This document shows, one piece after another, positions 22,884-30,396 of a DNA stretch of 30,397 nucleotides. Position 1 is the first letter of the stretch. Each line of letters opens with the position of its first letter. The notes below the pieces were generated by a model. That model saw only the letters and a program-made list of their open reading frames with translations. It searched no databases and was not told the DNA's origin. The translations under genes were made by a program, and so were the position numbers. Source of the DNA: DASWHR01 sp036398095 (GTDB lineage Bacteria; Actinomycetota; AC-67); assembly GCA_036398095.1 (NCBI GenBank), contig DASWHR010000122.1, positions 1-30,397 of the forward strand, read 5' to 3'.

Positions 22884-23483
22884 ATGACGCGTCGGCGCAT
22901 CGGAGTGATGGGCGGAACCTTCAATCCCATCCACAGTGGGCATCTCGTCGCGGCCGACGAGGCCCTGGTCGCGTTCGATCTGGATGAGGTCGTGTTCGTT
23001 CCGGCCGGCCGGCCGTGGCAAAAGGAAGGCATCGACGTCGCTCCCGCGGAGGATCGGTATCTGATGACCGTGATCGCCACGTCGTCGCATCCGCGGTTCC
23101 GGGTCAGCCGGATCGAGATCGATCGCGACGCCCCCACCTACACCGTGGACACGCTCGGCGCGCTGAACGAGTCGATCGGCGACGTCGATCTGTACTTCAT
23201 CACCGGCGCCGACGCGGTGCTCGAGATCCTTTCGTGGAAGGATCCGGCCGAGGTGCTCCGCCGCGCCCGGTTCATTGCCTGCACCCGTCCCGGCCACGAC
23301 CTGGACCGGCTCGTCAAACAGCTCCCCGAAGGACTGGAGGATCGCGTGGACGTGATGGAGATTCCGGCACTCGCGATTTCCTCGACCGACATTCGCCGCC
23401 GCGTCGCCGAGGGCCGTCCGATCCATTACCTGGTGCCGGCGGGCGTCGCCGCCTATATCGAGAAGAGCGGACTCTACCGATGA
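22884..23483 (+). CDS. nadD: Nicotinate-nucleotide adenylyltransferase
   Basis: This encodes 199 aa, normal length. It adenylates nicotinate mononucleotide to deamido-NAD, the penultimate step of NAD synthesis. The nucleotidyl-transferase signature is GVMGGTFNPIHSGHLVAADEA at the N-terminus, where the (H/T)xGH motif is HSGH. Later motifs are VFVPAGRPWQK, ITGADAVLEILSWKDP and the C-terminal ISSTDIRRRVAEGRPIHYLVP (SSTxIR). It heads the conserved nadD-LCP-rsfS trio; its stop overlaps the next ATG (ATGATGA). Confidence 0.96.
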   Translation: MTRRRIGVMGGTFNPIHSGHLVAADEALVAFDLDEVVFVPAGRPWQKEGIDVAPAEDRYLMTVIATSSHPRFRVSRIEIDRDAPTYTVDTLGALNESIGDVDLYFITGADAVLEILSWKDPAEVLRRARFIACTRPGHDLDRLVKQLPEGLEDRVDVMEIPALAISSTDIRRRVAEGRPIHYLVPAGVAAYIEKSGLYR

Positions 23484-24739
23484 TGACCGACGAAGAGATT
23501 CAAACCGTTCCGCCGGAATTCGAGCCGGGCCGGCGAGCTCGTCGCGGCCGCCGCCGGCGCCGGCGGGGGCGCGCAGTCGCGTTGATGATGGCGATGACGC
23601 TCGCCGCAGGCGCGGTGTGGGCCGCGGTCACCTGGGTCGACGGGCGAGGACGCGGTGGGTCGGGCGCGCTCGCCGGCGACGAGGACGGCCAGACCGCGAT
23701 CTTGTTCATGATCCGCCAGGCCGACGACCCGACGCGTCGCAGCGACATGCTGGTCGTTTTCGCGCTCGACGCGCAGGGCGCCAATCCGGTGACGCTTTTC
23801 ATTCCGTCGAACGCACTGACCGAGATTCCCGGTCACGGCTTGGATCTGGCCGGCCGCGGGTATTCGTTCGGCGGGATGCGCCTGCAGTCGCTCGTGGTGG
23901 ACAACGTGCTCGGGATCGCGCTCGATCGCGATGCGGCGTTGACCGACGAGGTGTTCGGACGGCTCGCGGACGACCTCGGCGGGCTCGACATCACCGTCGA
24001 GGACACGCTGCTGGCCGACGATGGCACCGGCCGCAATGCGGTCGCGTTCTCGCCGGGCACGCAGAAGATGGACGGCGAGACCGTGCGTCGCTTCTTGCGC
24101 TATCAAGGCGAAGGAGAGACCGAGCTGTCGCGGATCGCGCGGGCGCAGCAAGCGTGGGAGGCGATGATCGCCGCGTGGGGCCGGATGGGAGTCGGCGCGC
24201 TCGCGCAGAAGTTCCGCGACGTCGGCAACGAATGGAACCAGGGGATCGAAACCGGCCTGTCGCCTCTCGATCTGGCCGAGTTCTTCAGCGCCTTCGCGGC
24301 CGTGACGCCGGAGGACCGGATCTACACCACGCTCCCGGTCGAGCCGGTCTCGGCCGGTGGATCCGAGCAAGCACTGCGAATCAACGAGGAGCAGGTCGCG
24401 AACCTGGTCCGCCAATATTTCGCGGAATCGATCCCGGCGAACCCGTATCTTGGAACGCGGATCGAGGTGCTCAACGGAAACGGGATCCCGCAGATCGGCG
24501 AAGAGGTCGCGCTCAAGCTGATCCCGAAGGGGTACCGGATCGTGCTCAACAAGAACGCTCGCTCCTTCGACTACGAAACGACCAAGATTCTGGTGTATTC
24601 GCGGGACGAGCGCAGCCTGGGTGCCGCACGGAAGATTCAGGAACTTTTGGGCGTTGGGGAAATCGAGATCGGCCTGCGCGCGCAGACCGTGGTGGACGTG
24701 ACCATCGTTGTCGGTCATGATTTTCAACCGAGGGCCTAG
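23480..24739 (+). CDS. LytR-CpsA-Psr-like protein with degenerate catalytic site and LytR_C domain
   Basis: This encodes 419 aa, coupled to nadD. It has a basic N-terminus (RRARRGRRRRRRGRAV), one membrane helix at about 37-55, an LCP-like extracytoplasmic domain (about 75-240; RRSDMLVVFALDAQGANPVTLFIPSN, VVDNVLGIALDRDA, LADDLGGLDITVED), and a LytR_C domain (about 325-415; RIEVLNGNGIPQIGEEVALKL). Active LCP enzymes transfer glycopolymers to peptidoglycan and carry SIPRDT; here the equivalent is FIPSNA (Ser110 in place of Arg, Asn for Asp). Only the RIARAQQ segment is kept near 235. Attachment activity is therefore doubtful; a structural or binding role is more likely. Confidence 0.8.
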   Translation: MMTDEEIQTVPPEFEPGRRARRGRRRRRRGRAVALMMAMTLAAGAVWAAVTWVDGRGRGGSGALAGDEDGQTAILFMIRQADDPTRRSDMLVVFALDAQGANPVTLFIPSNALTEIPGHGLDLAGRGYSFGGMRLQSLVVDNVLGIALDRDAALTDEVFGRLADDLGGLDITVEDTLLADDGTGRNAVAFSPGTQKMDGETVRRFLRYQGEGETELSRIARAQQAWEAMIAAWGRMGVGALAQKFRDVGNEWNQGIETGLSPLDLAEFFSAFAAVTPEDRIYTTLPVEPVSAGGSEQALRINEEQVANLVRQYFAESIPANPYLGTRIEVLNGNGIPQIGEEVALKLIPKGYRIVLNKNARSFDYETTKILVYSRDERSLGAARKIQELLGVGEIEIGLRAQTVVDVTIVVGHDFQPRA

Positions 24740-24747
24740 TTTTTGTG

Positions 24748-24764
24748 AAGGAGGAAACACGCTG
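24748..24764 (+). promoter_or_regulatory. rsfS: Shine-Dalgarno that sets a CTG start for rsfS
   Basis: AAGGAGG (24748-24754) is the strongest ribosome-binding site in this segment. Seven nt later lies CTG (24762-24764), in the rsfS frame. The nearest in-frame ATGs are inside the previous gene (24708, 24717) or at 24828, which would remove the conserved N-terminal helix. GTG 24745 is in another frame and stops within seven codons. Confidence 0.6.
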
Positions 24765-25139
24765 AACTCGACGCTTGCTCCGCCTCAGGCCCTGGCGATC
24801 GACATTGCCAGGGCTGCGTCGTCGAAGATGGCGAACGACGTGCGCATCCTGGACATCGGCTCGCTGATCGAGATCACCGACTACTTCGTGATCTGCTCGG
24901 GCGCCTCGGACCGGCAGGTCCGCACCATCGTGTCCGAGATCGAGCAGGCGGTCGCGCCGCGCAAGCCGCTCCGCCGTGAAGGCGAACGCGAGCGAACCTG
25001 GGTCGTGCTCGACTATGGAGACGTCGTCGTCCACGTGTTCGCGCAACCCGAGCGCGAGTACTACGAGATCGAGCGGGTCTGGCGGGACGCACCGATGGTC
25101 GATTTCGAAGAGGGACCCGCCGCGGTCGCGCAGCCGTAG
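24762..25139 (+). CDS. rsfS: Ribosomal silencing factor RsfS
   Basis: This encodes 125 aa from the CTG at 24762. RsfS binds ribosomal protein uL14 and blocks subunit joining when nutrients are low. The family pattern is intact: PPQALAIDIARAASSKMANDVRILDIGSL, ITDYFVICSGASDRQVRTIVSEIEQAV, then GERERTWVVLDYGDVVVHVFAQPEREYYEIERVWRDAP. It is the third gene of the nadD-LCP-rsfS set, 22 nt after the LCP stop. A short hairpin lies just after its stop. Confidence 0.93.
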   Translation: MNSTLAPPQALAIDIARAASSKMANDVRILDIGSLIEITDYFVICSGASDRQVRTIVSEIEQAVAPRKPLRREGERERTWVVLDYGDVVVHVFAQPEREYYEIERVWRDAPMVDFEEGPAAVAQP

Positions 25140-25158
25140 ATCACGGAAAACGACTATT

Positions 25159-25173
25159 GCGGCCGAAAGCCGC
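25159..25173. terminator. Small hairpin between rsfS and the opposing transporter gene
   Basis: GCGGC-CGAAA-GCCGC forms a 5-bp stem 20 nt after the rsfS stop. On the minus strand it is followed by AATAGTCGTTTT, so it may end transcription from both directions. The stem is short, hence low confidence. Confidence 0.35.
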
Positions 25174-25244
25174 GAAAGGGTATGATCCGATACGGGCTGC
25201 GACGCGTGTTCGGACCTGCGAGCCGGATGCCTTCGCAGCCGCCG

Positions 25245-26453
25245 CTATCTGGGGGCGCTGCGCTCCGCCTCGTGGCGCTCGTCTGCGCGCCGCACAACCT
25301 CCAGGCGTTCGTGCAGGTACACCCGCTGCAGGATGACCTTGATGATCGCCGCGGTGGGCAATGCCAGCAGCGCGCCGGCGAACCCGGCGAGGGTGCCGCC
25401 GATCAGCACGGCGACGATCACGGCCGCGGCCGACATCTCGACCGTGCGCGTCATCACGCGCGGCGCGATCACGTAGTTTTCGATCTGCTGGTAGATGACG
25501 AAGAAGACGATCGTGGCGACCAGGACGGGAACGCCGGCGAACGCGGCGACCAGGACCGCGGCGAGCGCGCCGAGGAGCGCGCCGACGGTGGGGATCAGGT
25601 CGGCGAGCGCGACCCAGAACGCGAGCGCCGCCGGATACGGAACGCCGATCAGAAGCAGCGCGACGAACGACACGGCGCCGGCGATGACGCTCACGACGAG
25701 ATTGCCGATCATGTAGCCGCCGACGAGGCCGGTCGACTCGTCCAAGATCGTCGAGAACTCTTCGCGGTTTTCGCGACGGAGCAGGCGAGCGATGCCGATC
25801 TCCATCTTGGGAAGCGCGGTGGCGAAGTACAGCGTGAGGATCATGACGGTGAGCAGATTGAATACGAACGCCGTGAACGAGCGGATCAGCGACAGCGCCG
25901 TGGACGGCAGGTTTTCGGCGAGGTCGGTGAGCTTGCCGGTCAGGTCGAATCGTTCGTTGATGTCGGCGATGAACTTGTTCTTCTCTTGGGCTTCGCGAAT
26001 TCGATCGGGCGCCTGCGTGACCAAGTCGCCGATCTGCGTGATGATCGCCGGCGTGATCATCGCGAGGAACCCCATGACGACCATCGCCCCCACGACGAAG
26101 ATCGTCGCGACCGCGCTGCCGCGCCGCATCCCTTTGGAAACCAGCCAGTGCACGCCCGGCTGGATGCCGATCGCCAGGATGAGCGACACCAGGATCAGGA
26201 TCAGGATCTGACGCAGCGCCACCACCATGTTGGCGACGGCGAAGACAACCAGGACGCCGGCCGCGACCTTCATCCAATAGCCCACGCTCGGCCACTCGAC
26301 GTTGACCGGCCACGGATTGGTGGGGGTGACGAACTCGGGCGCTTCCTCGGGCAGCGGCGGCTTGATGACGCGCGCTTTTCCGGCGGCCTTCTTGCGCGGC
26401 ACCGGCCGCGGCGCGGAGCCGCGGGCGGATCGTTTCTTCGGGGCGTCGGCCAT
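25245..26453 (-). CDS. AI-2E/PerM family membrane transporter
   Basis: This encodes 402 aa. A Lys/Pro/Ala-rich cytoplasmic tail of about 58 residues precedes about eight hydrophobic helices. Family features include two N-terminal helix pairs (VGYWMKVAAGVLVVFAVANMVVAL; ILILILVSLILAIGIQPGVHWLV), a hydrophilic extracellular section around 140-190, and the conserved FVALLLIGVPYPAALAFWVALADLIPTVGALLG and IYQQIENYVIAPRVM blocks. Members have been linked to autoinducer-2 export, sodium/proton exchange or small-molecule transport, so the substrate is open. TACGCT lies 10 nt before its ATG, suggesting a leaderless start. It is convergent with rsfS. Confidence 0.92.
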   Translation of the reverse strand: MADAPKKRSARGSAPRPVPRKKAAGKARVIKPPLPEEAPEFVTPTNPWPVNVEWPSVGYWMKVAAGVLVVFAVANMVVALRQILILILVSLILAIGIQPGVHWLVSKGMRRGSAVATIFVVGAMVVMGFLAMITPAIITQIGDLVTQAPDRIREAQEKNKFIADINERFDLTGKLTDLAENLPSTALSLIRSFTAFVFNLLTVMILTLYFATALPKMEIGIARLLRRENREEFSTILDESTGLVGGYMIGNLVVSVIAGAVSFVALLLIGVPYPAALAFWVALADLIPTVGALLGALAAVLVAAFAGVPVLVATIVFFVIYQQIENYVIAPRVMTRTVEMSAAAVIVAVLIGGTLAGFAGALLALPTAAIIKVILQRVYLHERLEVVRRADERHEAERSAPR

Positions 26454-26463
26454 CGTTCGCGCA

Positions 26464-26469
26464 AGCGTA
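26464..26469 (-). promoter_or_regulatory. Candidate -10 element for the AI-2E family gene, near-leaderless
   Basis: On the minus strand TACGCT lies 10 nt before the ATG, the same hexamer as upstream of proA. No Shine-Dalgarno is seen before this ATG. It sits just past the DUF1996 terminator, consistent with an independent transcript. Confidence 0.4.
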
Positions 26470-26476
26470 AACGACG

Positions 26477-26507
26477 GACCCCCCGGACGCCGCGCATCCG
26501 GGGGGTC
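26477..26507 (-). terminator. Strong terminator hairpin after the DUF1996 gene
   Basis: GACCCCCCGGA (26477-26487) and TCCGGGGGGTC (26497-26507) form an 11-bp perfect stem with a 9-nt loop, beginning 15 nt after the DUF1996 stop on the minus strand. A short CGTCGTTTAC follows, so the T-run is weak but the stem is very stable. Confidence 0.7.
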
Positions 26508-26522
26508 GCCGGGCCGGGGACG

Positions 26523-27368
26523 TCAGCCGCGCCGGCCGCAGGCGTGATGGCCGTTGAGACAAAACTCGGTGAGTCGCGCCAGCTCGTCCTGATCCCAGGC
26601 GTTGAAGAAGTCCGCGTGGCCGGTGAGCACCCCACCCGAGGACAGCGTCGCGCCGATGCCGTCGCTGATCGGATAGGTAACCGTCAGCCGAAGTCCGGCC
26701 AACGGAACGGGATGTGTCGACGGGCACGTCGCCCGACGCGAGTACGCCATGTGACTCTTGTGATCGGCCGAGTCCAGGTTCGCGCCATCCCAGCAATCGG
26801 GGAAGCGAATCTGAAGCCGGAGCAGGCGGCCGTCCTCGCACGAGGGTGGCGTCTGGGACAAGCCTTCACGCATCCGTTCGCCGCAGTGCCAGGCGACGAT
26901 GGCGATCGGCTGCGGCGCCTGGGCGTGGCCGTCGCCCGCGATGATCCGCAGGTCGGCCGGGGGAGGCTCGACGCCTTCCTTTCCGCGCGCGTTGTAGTAG
27001 GCCTGCACGCCGAGCGGACGGATCTGCCGGCCGCCGGATGACAGGGTCGGGACCCAGTAGGCGGCCGTGTCGGCTTCGCGGTTGCAGGTCGTGTCCCCGG
27101 CTTGCAACGACGCGTAGGTCGAGTTCGCGTCGGTGGTGGTGTTGCCGAAGAAGTCGTGGCTGTGGCTTGCGCCCGGCGCGCCCGGCGCGACGATGGGATC
27201 GTCGGGCAGGCGATGGCTGAACCGGCAGATGCTTGCGAAGTTCCCGCCGGTGTCCATGGCGGGCGGTTCGGGTCGCGGCCGCGGCGGGCGCGGCGCCCCG
27301 TCGGCAACGACGGCGAGCATCGCGACCATGGCCAGCGCCATCGTCGCCGTTGTGATCGTGCGTCGCAT
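26523..27368 (-). CDS. Secreted DUF1996 domain protein
   Basis: This encodes 281 aa from the ATG at 27368, 7 nt after an AAAGGAG Shine-Dalgarno; an upstream in-frame start at 27452 would add 28 unconserved residues. The N-terminus (MRRTITTATMALAMVAMLAVVADGA) is a signal peptide followed by a Pro/Arg linker. The DUF1996 pattern includes FASICRFSHRLPDDPIV, ASHSHDFFGNTTTDANSTYASL, AAYWVPTL, QAYYNARGKEGVEPPPADLRIIAGD, FPDCWDGANLDSADHKSHMAY and HADFFNAWDQDELARLTEFCLN. The conserved His, Asp and Cys residues suggest a folded extracellular domain, possibly metal- or sugar-binding. Its function is unknown; it is common in actinobacteria and fungi. Confidence 0.9.
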   Translation of the reverse strand: MRRTITTATMALAMVAMLAVVADGAPRPPRPRPEPPAMDTGGNFASICRFSHRLPDDPIVAPGAPGASHSHDFFGNTTTDANSTYASLQAGDTTCNREADTAAYWVPTLSSGGRQIRPLGVQAYYNARGKEGVEPPPADLRIIAGDGHAQAPQPIAIVAWHCGERMREGLSQTPPSCEDGRLLRLQIRFPDCWDGANLDSADHKSHMAYSRRATCPSTHPVPLAGLRLTVTYPISDGIGATLSSGGVLTGHADFFNAWDQDELARLTEFCLNGHHACGRRG

Positions 27369-27483
27369 CGGTGTGCTCCTTTCGATCGGCCCCTGCCCCC
27401 GCATCACAGCACGCACCGGACGCGGTGTCTGCACTTCGCCGCGAGTCCGCACAGCGATTTCACCTTCGCTTCACGCAGCGGGG

Positions 27484-27489
27484 TAGATT
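27484..27489 (+). promoter_or_regulatory. Candidate -10 element for the exonuclease gene, leaderless
   Basis: TAGATT (TANNNT) lies 7 nt before the GTG at 27497, which has no Shine-Dalgarno. The 27369-27496 gap separates this gene from the divergent DUF1996 gene and presumably holds promoters for both. Confidence 0.4.
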
Positions 27490-27496
27490 GCGCCGC

Positions 27497-28393
27497 GTGA
27501 CCCTTCTTCTGATCGACGCGTCGAGCCTGATCTATCGCGCGTGGTTCGCGTTGCCCGATGCGATGAGGGGGCCGACCGGCGAGCCGGTCAACGCCGTCCA
27601 CGGCTTCGTCGACATGCTCGCGCGTCTGATCGCGGCGCGGCGGCCGAACGGGCTCGTGTGCTGTTTCGACGACGACTGGCGGCCCGAGTGGCGCGTCGCG
27701 ATCCTGCCCGAATACAAGGCGGCGCGCGTCGCCGCCGAAGGCGAGGAGATTGCGGGGCCGGAGGATCAGATCCCGGTCGTACGCGATGTGATGCGCGCCG
27801 CCGGGATCGCGTGCGCCGGTGCGGCCGGCTACGAAGCCGAGGATGCGATCGGCACGCTCGTGGCTCGCGCCGGCCCCGGACCGATCCGGATCGTGTCGGG
27901 CGATCGCGACCTGTTTCAACTAGTTCGCGACCCGGACGTGGCGGTGTTGTACCCGCGACGCGGCGTGTCGGATCTGGACGAGGTCGACGAGGCATGGATC
28001 GAAGCGAAATACGGGATTCCCGGGCGTGCCTACCTCGACTTCGCGGTCCTTCGCGGCGATCCGTCCGACGGTCTGCCCGGCGTGCGCGGCATCGGCGAGA
28101 AGTCGGCGGCCGCACTGATTCGCGAACACGGCTCGCTCGACGCGGTCGTCGCGGCCGCCTCGGCGCCCGGCGTGCCGGCCAAGGGCCCGATCGCCAAAGT
28201 CGCCGCGCAACTCGACTACGTCGCCCGCGCGGTCAGAGTCGCGCGGATCGCATCGGACGCGCCGATCGGCCGCGTGCCTGTCGCCCTTCCACCGGCCGCT
28301 CCCGCCCGGTTCGTGGACGCCGCCGAAGCGGCCGGGGTGGGCGGCCCCGCCCGCCGGCTCGCCGCTGCGCTCGCGTCCCGAACATCGGCGTAG
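27497..28393 (+). CDS. 5'-3' exonuclease (FEN-like, PolI N-terminal domain family)
   Basis: This encodes 298 aa from GTG 27497; the earlier in-frame ATG at 27371 would add 42 residues lying in the divergent promoter region. It is a stand-alone homologue of the 5'-nuclease domain of DNA polymerase I, which removes RNA primers and DNA flaps. Metal-binding acidic motifs appear in order: LLIDASSLIYRAWFALPD, CFDDDWRPEWRVAILPEYKAAR, GYEAEDAIGTLVA, IVSGDRDLFQLV, then the helix-hairpin-helix RGDPSDGLPGVRGIGEKSAAALI. Stand-alone copies beside a full PolI are common in actinobacteria. Confidence 0.93.
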   Translation: MTLLLIDASSLIYRAWFALPDAMRGPTGEPVNAVHGFVDMLARLIAARRPNGLVCCFDDDWRPEWRVAILPEYKAARVAAEGEEIAGPEDQIPVVRDVMRAAGIACAGAAGYEAEDAIGTLVARAGPGPIRIVSGDRDLFQLVRDPDVAVLYPRRGVSDLDEVDEAWIEAKYGIPGRAYLDFAVLRGDPSDGLPGVRGIGEKSAAALIREHGSLDAVVAAASAPGVPAKGPIAKVAAQLDYVARAVRVARIASDAPIGRVPVALPPAAPARFVDAAEAAGVGGPARRLAAALASRTSA

Positions 28394-28419
28394 ACCCCCT
28401 CGCATCGGGCGTCGATCTG

Positions 28420-28447
28420 TTGGAATGAGCGGTGCGCGGGCTATCAT
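28420..28447 (+). promoter_or_regulatory. Candidate promoter of the histidine kinase gene
   Basis: TTGGAA (28420-28425), a 16-nt spacer and TATCAT (28442-28447) form one of the two best housekeeping-type promoters in the window. A transcript from it would start near 28454, after the ATG at 28425 and before the ATG at 28464, which favours the later start. Confidence 0.55.
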
Positions 28448-28463
28448 CGCCGGCAGAGCCGAT

Positions 28464-30068
28464 ATGGAACGCGACGAGATGGTTGGCGGCGTTCGTTGGG
28501 GGGCGGCTCTGCTGTGGGCCGGCGCGCTCGGGTTGGTTTCCGCAGGACTTGCGCAAGCGATGACGGTCGTCACCGCCTTCGGCGGCTCTACCGGAACCAC
28601 GTTCCGGCCGGCCGCCGCAGTGACGGTCGCCGTGCTGCTCTGGCGCGCGCGGCGGGAATGGCCGGCGCTTCTGGCCGCGGTGTGGATCGCCGAGTTCTGC
28701 CTCACCTTCTTCGTATCGCACCTGCCCGCCGGCGTGAGCATCGGCTGGGCATTCGCGAACGTCGCCGCGCCGCTGGCCGCTGCATGGCTTCTGACGCGCC
28801 GCCGCCCGAAGGCAATCGATCTTGCCGATGCCGGCGACTTGATTCGCTTCGCCGGCTTCGCGGTCTTGGTGGGCCCCGCGATCGGCGCGCTGGTCGGAGC
28901 GTCGAGCGGACGGCTTGCCGGCGTCTCCGCGTTCTTCCCCGCGTTGCCGCGCTGGTTCGCCGGCGATGCGGTCGGCGTGCTGGCGCTGGGTCCGGCCGTT
29001 CTGATTGCGTTGCGCGGCCGAACGTCGTCGGCGGCAGCATCGCGCGGGACGCTCGTCGCGTCCATGTTCGTGATCGCGGCAGCGTCGGTGCTCGCGCTGG
29101 CGCCCTGGGGTGTCGCGTGGAACGGGGCCTTGCCGCTGGTGGTCGTTCCGCTGCTGGCCTTGATGGCGTTGCGCGCCGGCATGCACGGCGCGTCCTACGG
29201 CGTTGCGATCGTCGCCGTCGCCGTCAACGGGATGACCGCGGCCGGGTGGGGACCGTTCGCGCACGCCGACGAGAGCATCGGATTGATCCAGGCGCAAGCA
29301 TTCGTCGCGACCGCCGCGCTCACGACCCTGCTCGTCGCCACGCTCACGGGCGACGTGATCGCGCGGCGCGAGGCGGAGGAGGCCAAGACCGCCGCCGTGC
29401 GCACCGTCGCGCACGATCTTCGCGGACCGCTCGGCGTGATCCGCGGATTCGTCGAGCTGTTGCGCGACCACGGACATCAGCTCAGCGAGGAAGACAAAGC
29501 GCGGGCGTTGGTGCGGATCGACGCAACGGCGGACCGTCTGCTGAAGCTGGTGAACGACGTGCTGGATCTGGAGCGGGTATCCGGCCGGCTGCCCGCATTC
29601 CAGCCGGTCCGGCTCGACGAGACGATCCAGCGGCTGGTTGGTGAAGTCGCGGACGGCGATCGGACCATCGACGTTCGAGCCGCTCCGATGAACGTTGCCG
29701 TCGATCCCGTGACCGTCGAGCGAATCGTCGAAAACCTGCTCGCCAACGCGCTTCGTCACACGCCCGAAGGAACGCCGATTCTTGTCCGGGCCGAGCAGGC
29801 CGACGGCGGGATCCTGCTCGCCGTGGAGGATCGAGGAGCGGGCATCGCCGACGACGAGAAGCGAGCGATCTTCGAGGCGTTTCGCCGCGGCAAGGGCACG
29901 CGAGTCGGGACCGGGATTGGCCTGGCCCTGGTCGCGCGCTTCGCCGCGCTCCACGGCGGCCGCGCATGGGTCGAGGACCGCCCCGGCGGCGGCGCGTCCT
30001 TCCGCGTCTTCCTGGACGCCTCTACACGCCGGGCGACCAGGTCGGGTCGCCGGGACCGGACTCGTTGA
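28464..30068 (+). CDS. MASE1-domain sensor histidine kinase (orphan)
   Basis: This encodes 534 aa from the ATG at 28464 (28425 is possible but lies upstream of the predicted transcription start). Residues about 8-300 are a MASE1-like sensor of eight or so membrane helices (GGSTGTTFRPAAAVTVAVLLW, WPALLAAVWIAEFCLTFFV, RWFAGDAVGVLALGPAVLIAL). The kinase part has the H box VAHDLRGPLGVIRGFVELL (His317), N box ENLLANALRHTP, G1 VEDRGAGIADDE, F box AIFEAFRRGKGT and G2 GTGIGLALVARF. The signal is unknown, and no response regulator is adjacent. The last 47 bp overlap the 3' end of the convergent minus-strand gene. Confidence 0.92.
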   Translation: MERDEMVGGVRWGAALLWAGALGLVSAGLAQAMTVVTAFGGSTGTTFRPAAAVTVAVLLWRARREWPALLAAVWIAEFCLTFFVSHLPAGVSIGWAFANVAAPLAAAWLLTRRRPKAIDLADAGDLIRFAGFAVLVGPAIGALVGASSGRLAGVSAFFPALPRWFAGDAVGVLALGPAVLIALRGRTSSAAASRGTLVASMFVIAAASVLALAPWGVAWNGALPLVVVPLLALMALRAGMHGASYGVAIVAVAVNGMTAAGWGPFAHADESIGLIQAQAFVATAALTTLLVATLTGDVIARREAEEAKTAAVRTVAHDLRGPLGVIRGFVELLRDHGHQLSEEDKARALVRIDATADRLLKLVNDVLDLERVSGRLPAFQPVRLDETIQRLVGEVADGDRTIDVRAAPMNVAVDPVTVERIVENLLANALRHTPEGTPILVRAEQADGGILLAVEDRGAGIADDEKRAIFEAFRRGKGTRVGTGIGLALVARFAALHGGRAWVEDRPGGGASFRVFLDASTRRATRSGRRDRTR

Positions 30069-30396
30069 CTTCGAGCATGAACGGTGCGCATTTCGCGGGG
30101 ATCTCGTTTCCTTGGGCGAATCCGAGCTGCAGCGAGCCTTTGATCATCGTGCACATCACGTGATCGCCGATCGTGGGCGTGACGTTGAAGAAGAAGTTGT
30201 CGTTGTCGATCGGCGACACGCCCCACGTGGTCAGGTCGTGCGGGTTGCCGTCGAAGAACGATTTGCGAACCGGCTCCGGATAGCCTTCCGGCGTCGGCGA
30301 GATCAGATACCCGAGCTGATCGTTGGCGAGGCCGAAGAACCAGACCGGCTGCGTCGCCGCGATCGCGTCGATCAGGCCGTCGCGAATGTTCGGGTA
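30022..30396 (-). CDS. C-terminal end of an extracellular hydrolase-like protein, possibly neutral-ceramidase-like (5' partial)
   Basis: The minus-strand frame is open from the window edge to the TAG at 30022-30024, giving about 124 residues; the start lies beyond the window. The piece PVWFFGLANDQLGYLISPT followed by a Tyr/Pro-rich turn resembles the C-terminal block of neutral/alkaline ceramidase-like and related bacterial hydrolases ('GLANDxIGYLxP'). The rest, IGDHVMCTMIKGSLQLGFAQGN and AKCAPFMLEVNESGPGDPTW, has two Cys that may pair outside the cell. Family assignment is tentative because the catalytic part is missing. Its 3' end overlaps the histidine kinase gene by 47 bp. Confidence 0.5.
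   Translation of the reverse strand, partial: YPNIRDGLIDAIAATQPVWFFGLANDQLGYLISPTPEGYPEPVRKSFFDGNPHDLTTWGVSPIDNDNFFFNVTPTIGDHVMCTMIKGSLQLGFAQGNEIPAKCAPFMLEVNESGPGDPTWSPGV

Noticed and set aside
25182..25244. Possible tRNA-like fold between rsfS and the AI-2E gene
   Set aside because: A TTCG-containing loop is present, but no acceptor stem, anticodon arm or D arm can be paired around it.
25245..26841. 566-codon frame on the minus strand overlapping the AI-2E gene
   Set aside because: It is a shadow frame with Arg-rich composition; the transporter frame has clear membrane helices and family motifs.
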